This document shows positions 60,200-62,302 of a stretch of 62,302 nt of DNA, piece by piece. Every line of letters starts with the position of its first letter. The stretch's first letter is position 1. Source of the stretch: an uncultured Lachnospiraceae bacterium (GTDB lineage: Bacteria > Bacillota > Clostridia > Lachnospirales > Lachnospiraceae); contig CAMWPB010000020.1 in the NCBI GenBank assembly GCA_947176065.1, positions 1-62,302 of the forward strand, written 5' to 3'. Made by a program: the position numbers and the translations under genes. Under the pieces are notes generated by a model. The model was not told the origin of the DNA. It saw only the letters and a list, made by a program, of their open reading frames with translations, and searched no databases.

Positions 60200-61537
60200 T
60201 TACATAATCTCCCAATATCCATATCGTCTTCCTCCCTTACGTGTAATTCTTCCGCTTTCACGAAGGTTTTTTATTTCACGCTCAACTGTCCTTTTAGGAA
60301 TATTTAATATATCCGATATTTCAGCAATCGTAACTGCTTTATTGGACGCTATTACTAAAATAATCCTATCCGCCAATCCGCCATTTAATCCGCCATTTTG
60401 GCGTTTTTGCGTTTTAGAATCAGATATGACAGCACATTCGAGTGCCGAAAACTTCACCGTTAAGTCATCGCCTAATAAAATATACTCTGGCATTGGCACG
60501 CCCAGTTCTTCACATGCTTCACAAATTTTTTGAATCCCACGTCCCCACGCCTCAATATATCCGGCACGATAAAATGTACCGGCCAAATCTGGATTGTAAG
60601 GTCTGGAATTATGAGTTCTCATCAAATTTTCTGTTGTCCAATCACTTGGAAATACACATGCATTACTAATATACATGTTTTTATCCTCAATCCGAATCTG
60701 GATTGGAATTCCGTCTTCCCATTTACAATGAATCAACGCATTATAGACAGCCTCACGAACCGCTTCTCTTGCAAAAGGATAGGTTTCTACTCGAACATCA
60801 TTCTCATAGGTTATTTTTGCCTTCAAATATTTGAGATAAATCAAATCTACAACCCTATCCGCAATCAATATCAAGGAACCCTCAACAACATCTTGATATT
60901 GAAGATCCGATCCAATGCCAAATCTTCCTATTTTTACATAGCATCCCGTAAACAGTCGTTGCGGATTTCTGTAAAATAATAACACTGCAGCTCTTTTTAA
61001 CTTTCCATCTGTTATTAGTCCCAGCTTCTCAAGCAGTTCCTCATTGCTGCACTCAACGTCCCTTTTTGTCATACGTTCAGTTCGCACAGCCTCTTTACGG
61101 AAAATTTCAAAACTCTCTATGTCTAAATCAGAAACTGCTACACTATCTACCGGCACTGCATCCCAGCGATAACCGGTTTTACGAACAAGAAACTCTGTTA
61201 ATGCAGAACCACGAAGCTGTTGTTTTGTACTGCCGCTTCGATAATGATATTCCCCATGATAGCTGACAGGATATGTGCTTGGGTTTACAATGATTTCAAT
61301 ATAATCCAGTCCGTCCCTTTCCAATAGATTCACATCTGCAAGAATGCCCATTGTATCCTTGATTTTATTAGGGATATCCTCGAGCAGCTTCTTACTATTA
61401 GGAATTCCTACAATCTTGCCATCATCTCTGATGCCAATATAAATACGGCCTCCCCGAGCATTCGCAAAACCACATATCCACTTTAAATACTCATCCCTCC
61501 ATGACTCTTTATATTCAATATTTTGACTTTCTGCCAC
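60200..61537 (-). CDS. AlbA/Schlafen-domain ATP-binding regulator
   Basis: A 445-residue protein: N-terminal AlbA_2 domain ('NIEYKESWRDEYLKWICGFA', 'GGRIYIGIRDDGKIVGI'), a middle HATPase_c_4-type domain ('FAREAVREAVYNALIHCKW' and 'YNPDLAGTFYRAGYIEAWGRG'), and a C-terminal winged helix ('TIAEISDILNIPKRTVEREI'). Such proteins are usually annotated as transcriptional regulators and are common on mobile elements. Start is GTG at 61537 behind AAAGGAG with 6 nt spacing. It is on the same strand as the ATPase and ends 66 nt before the leader ORF, so the two may be one operon in a foreign module. Confidence 0.88.
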   Translation of the reverse strand: MAESQNIEYKESWRDEYLKWICGFANARGGRIYIGIRDDGKIVGIPNSKKLLEDIPNKIKDTMGILADVNLLERDGLDYIEIIVNPSTYPVSYHGEYHYRSGSTKQQLRGSALTEFLVRKTGYRWDAVPVDSVAVSDLDIESFEIFRKEAVRTERMTKRDVECSNEELLEKLGLITDGKLKRAAVLLFYRNPQRLFTGCYVKIGRFGIGSDLQYQDVVEGSLILIADRVVDLIYLKYLKAKITYENDVRVETYPFAREAVREAVYNALIHCKWEDGIPIQIRIEDKNMYISNACVFPSDWTTENLMRTHNSRPYNPDLAGTFYRAGYIEAWGRGIQKICEACEELGVPMPEYILLGDDLTVKFSALECAVISDSKTQKRQNGGLNGGLADRIILVIASNKAVTIAEISDILNIPKRTVEREIKNLRESGRITRKGGRRYGYWEIM

Positions 61538-61702
61538 TATTTACTCCTTTAAAAACTTATAATTTTCAGTAAAGGTACATTTTTTATATCCTATACATTT
61601 TTAAACAAACTATCAATTATCGTTTATTGGAGTATAGCATATAAATCAAAATCCGTAAATTAATTTCCTATATCCTTCAAACTAGCTAATCGGCAATATA
61701 AA

Positions 61703-61768
61703 AGCCTGACAATAAAATAAACATTATTGAGCATACTCAGTCCAATAAAATTATTTTACTGCCAGGCA
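61703..61768. repeat. Imperfect inverted repeat in the island edge
   Basis: Two 28-bp arms (from about 61703 and ending about 61768) are complementary with a few mismatches around an 11-nt loop. The gap 61538-62022 otherwise shows no open frame with a ribosome site; it is AT-rich until about 61890. The repeat could be a terminator, an element end or an integrase-site remnant. Confidence 0.45.
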
Positions 61769-61970
61769 GTTATAAAAGGAATATAAAAAAACAGCGCGCT
61801 CCCGATTTATTTATCAGTTACCATTATTCTTTCAACAATCAAAAAATATTTCTGCCAACTCCTATTTCCAACATGTTCCACCAATAAAACCGGCATGTAA
61901 CCATTACGGCGACCTTAACCTAGCATGTAATTCGTTTCCAGTTCTTTTAAGGAGCGGCAGAGTACGCAAA

Positions 61971-61998
61971 AACCTGTAAACAATCATGTCTACAGGTC
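61971..61998 (-). terminator. Terminator of tRNA-Asn
   Basis: A 7-bp hairpin (61972-61978 with 61991-61997) lies 27 nt downstream of tRNA-Asn and is followed by a run of T on the minus strand. It is homologous to the hairpin at 58261-58292. Confidence 0.7.
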
Positions 61999-62024
61999 TC
62001 CCAATTGGACTATTCAATTCCAAC

Positions 62025-62096
62025 CTCCCCGAGTAGGGCTCGAACCTACAACCCCGCGGTTAACAGCCGCGTGCTCTACCATTGAGCTATCGAGGA
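62025..62096 (-). tRNA. tRNA-Asn (GTT anticodon)
   Basis: A 72-nt cloverleaf: acceptor TCCTCGA paired with TCGGGGA, D-loop with AATGG, anticodon GTT in the loop CTGTTAACC, T-arm GTTCGAGCC. CCA is not encoded. This intact copy forms the right edge of the inserted element. Confidence 0.95.
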
Positions 62097-62098
62097 AA

Positions 62099-62158
62099 AC
62101 ACAAAAAGAATTTCTAAGTCTGCATAATACGCAGACTAACAAATTCTATGTTTTGTGT
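62099..62158. repeat. Long hairpin 5' of tRNA-Asn
   Basis: A near-symmetrical 60-nt palindrome: 8-bp ACACAAAA/TTTTGTGT, 7-bp AGAATTT/AAATTCT and 7-bp AGTCTGC/GCAGACT stems separated by 3-nt internal loops. It shares the AAGTCTGC/GCAGACTT core with 13945-13963. A separate 8-bp hairpin lies at 62161-62181. The rest of 62182-62302 has no clear gene; it may be a spacer next to an rRNA or tRNA operon beyond the window. Confidence 0.65.
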
Positions 62159-62302
62159 AAAAGAATTACTCCGTAATTCTTTCTGCCGCTCTTCTTCTCT
62201 ACGGCTTTTCACAAAACTCTCAAGGGCACATACCCTCAAAACCGAACCTGAATCTCCATTTATTTCTATCCGTTTATCCCTGCATGCGGAGAACCGTTTA
62301 CG

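Larger units (their letters stand above)
58309..62085. mobile_element. Small integrated element at tRNA-Asn
   Basis: A 3.7-kb segment bounded by direct repeats of tRNA-Asn sequence (58309-58371 and 62023-62085, 63/63 identical). Its genes are visibly more AT-rich than the flanks, and the intact tRNA is at one edge with the displaced 3' part at the other, the classic outcome of integration into a tRNA gene. No integrase remains inside, so it is a decayed or non-autonomous element. Confidence 0.65.

Noticed and set aside
62182..62302. rRNA gene fragment at the right edge
   Set aside because: The sequence resembles the spacer near rRNA operons in tone, but no 5S, 16S or 23S core sequence can be recognised.

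Overview
The window is about 62 kb of a motile, low-complexity-cell-wall Firmicute, most likely a gut Lachnospiraceae (Clostridia). The evidence is AddAB instead of RecBCD, CsrA paired with FliW, YesM/YesN-type two-component systems next to sugar ABC transporters, sigma-28 promoters of the TAAA-N15-NCCGATAT type, and tRNA and protein sequences of clostridial type at roughly 50% GC. No species is claimed.

Layout. (1) 1-4759, minus strand: a sugar-sensing set made of a membrane-anchored sugar-binding protein, a YesM kinase, a YesN regulator and the start of a xylF-like binding-protein gene cut by the window edge. (2) 4798-18000: a DHH phosphoesterase, the addB-addA recombination operon flanked by two inverted copies of a 63-residue protein gene, the metNIQ methionine transporter and cysK. 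The gaps here hold large palindromic elements. (3) 18117-36154: an HTH/ATPase/STAS-like regulator and a block of carbohydrate genes (two CgeB-like glycosyltransferases, four tandem GT2-TPR glycosyltransferases, a GT4 enzyme, a LpxD-like acyltransferase, a Gfo/Idh dehydrogenase and one unknown protein). This block is wrapped around the late flagellar genes for flagellin, FliT-like protein, FliS, FliD and FlaG, and is read here as a flagellin glycosylation system. (4) 36208-43328: csrA, fliW, flgL, two tandem flgK genes, flgN and flgM, from a sigma-28 promoter. (5) 43575-43932: four tRNA genes (Glu, CAT-anticodon, Asp, Leu). (6) 44017-58076: an N-glycan or mannoside utilisation locus with a GH130 phosphorylase, two solute-binding lipoproteins, two permeases, a two-component system, GH38 and GH125 alpha-mannosidases. 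(7) 58309-62096: a small AT-rich insertion at a tRNA-Asn gene, bounded by a 63-bp duplication of the tRNA 3' part, carrying a zinc-ribbon P-loop ATPase whose reading frame is interrupted by an in-frame TGA, and an AlbA-domain regulator.

How the genes work together. Flagellar assembly genes are transcribed from three sigma-28 promoters with identical 15-nt spacers; FlgM would hold sigma-28 until the hook is complete. FliW, CsrA and a GGA-loop hairpin in the flagellin leader give a second, translational switch. The sugar genes interleaved with flagellin would decorate the filament. The mannoside locus imports glycans through an ABC transporter without its own ATPase, trims alpha-mannose and phosphorolyses the beta-linked mannose core.

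The observations most worth a second look are the interrupted ATPase in the tRNA-Asn island, the flagellin glycosylation cluster with its four paralogous GT2-TPR genes, the CsrA-type hairpin in the flagellin leader, the dispersed palindromic repeat family that also creates false N-termini, and the paired 63-residue genes around addAB.
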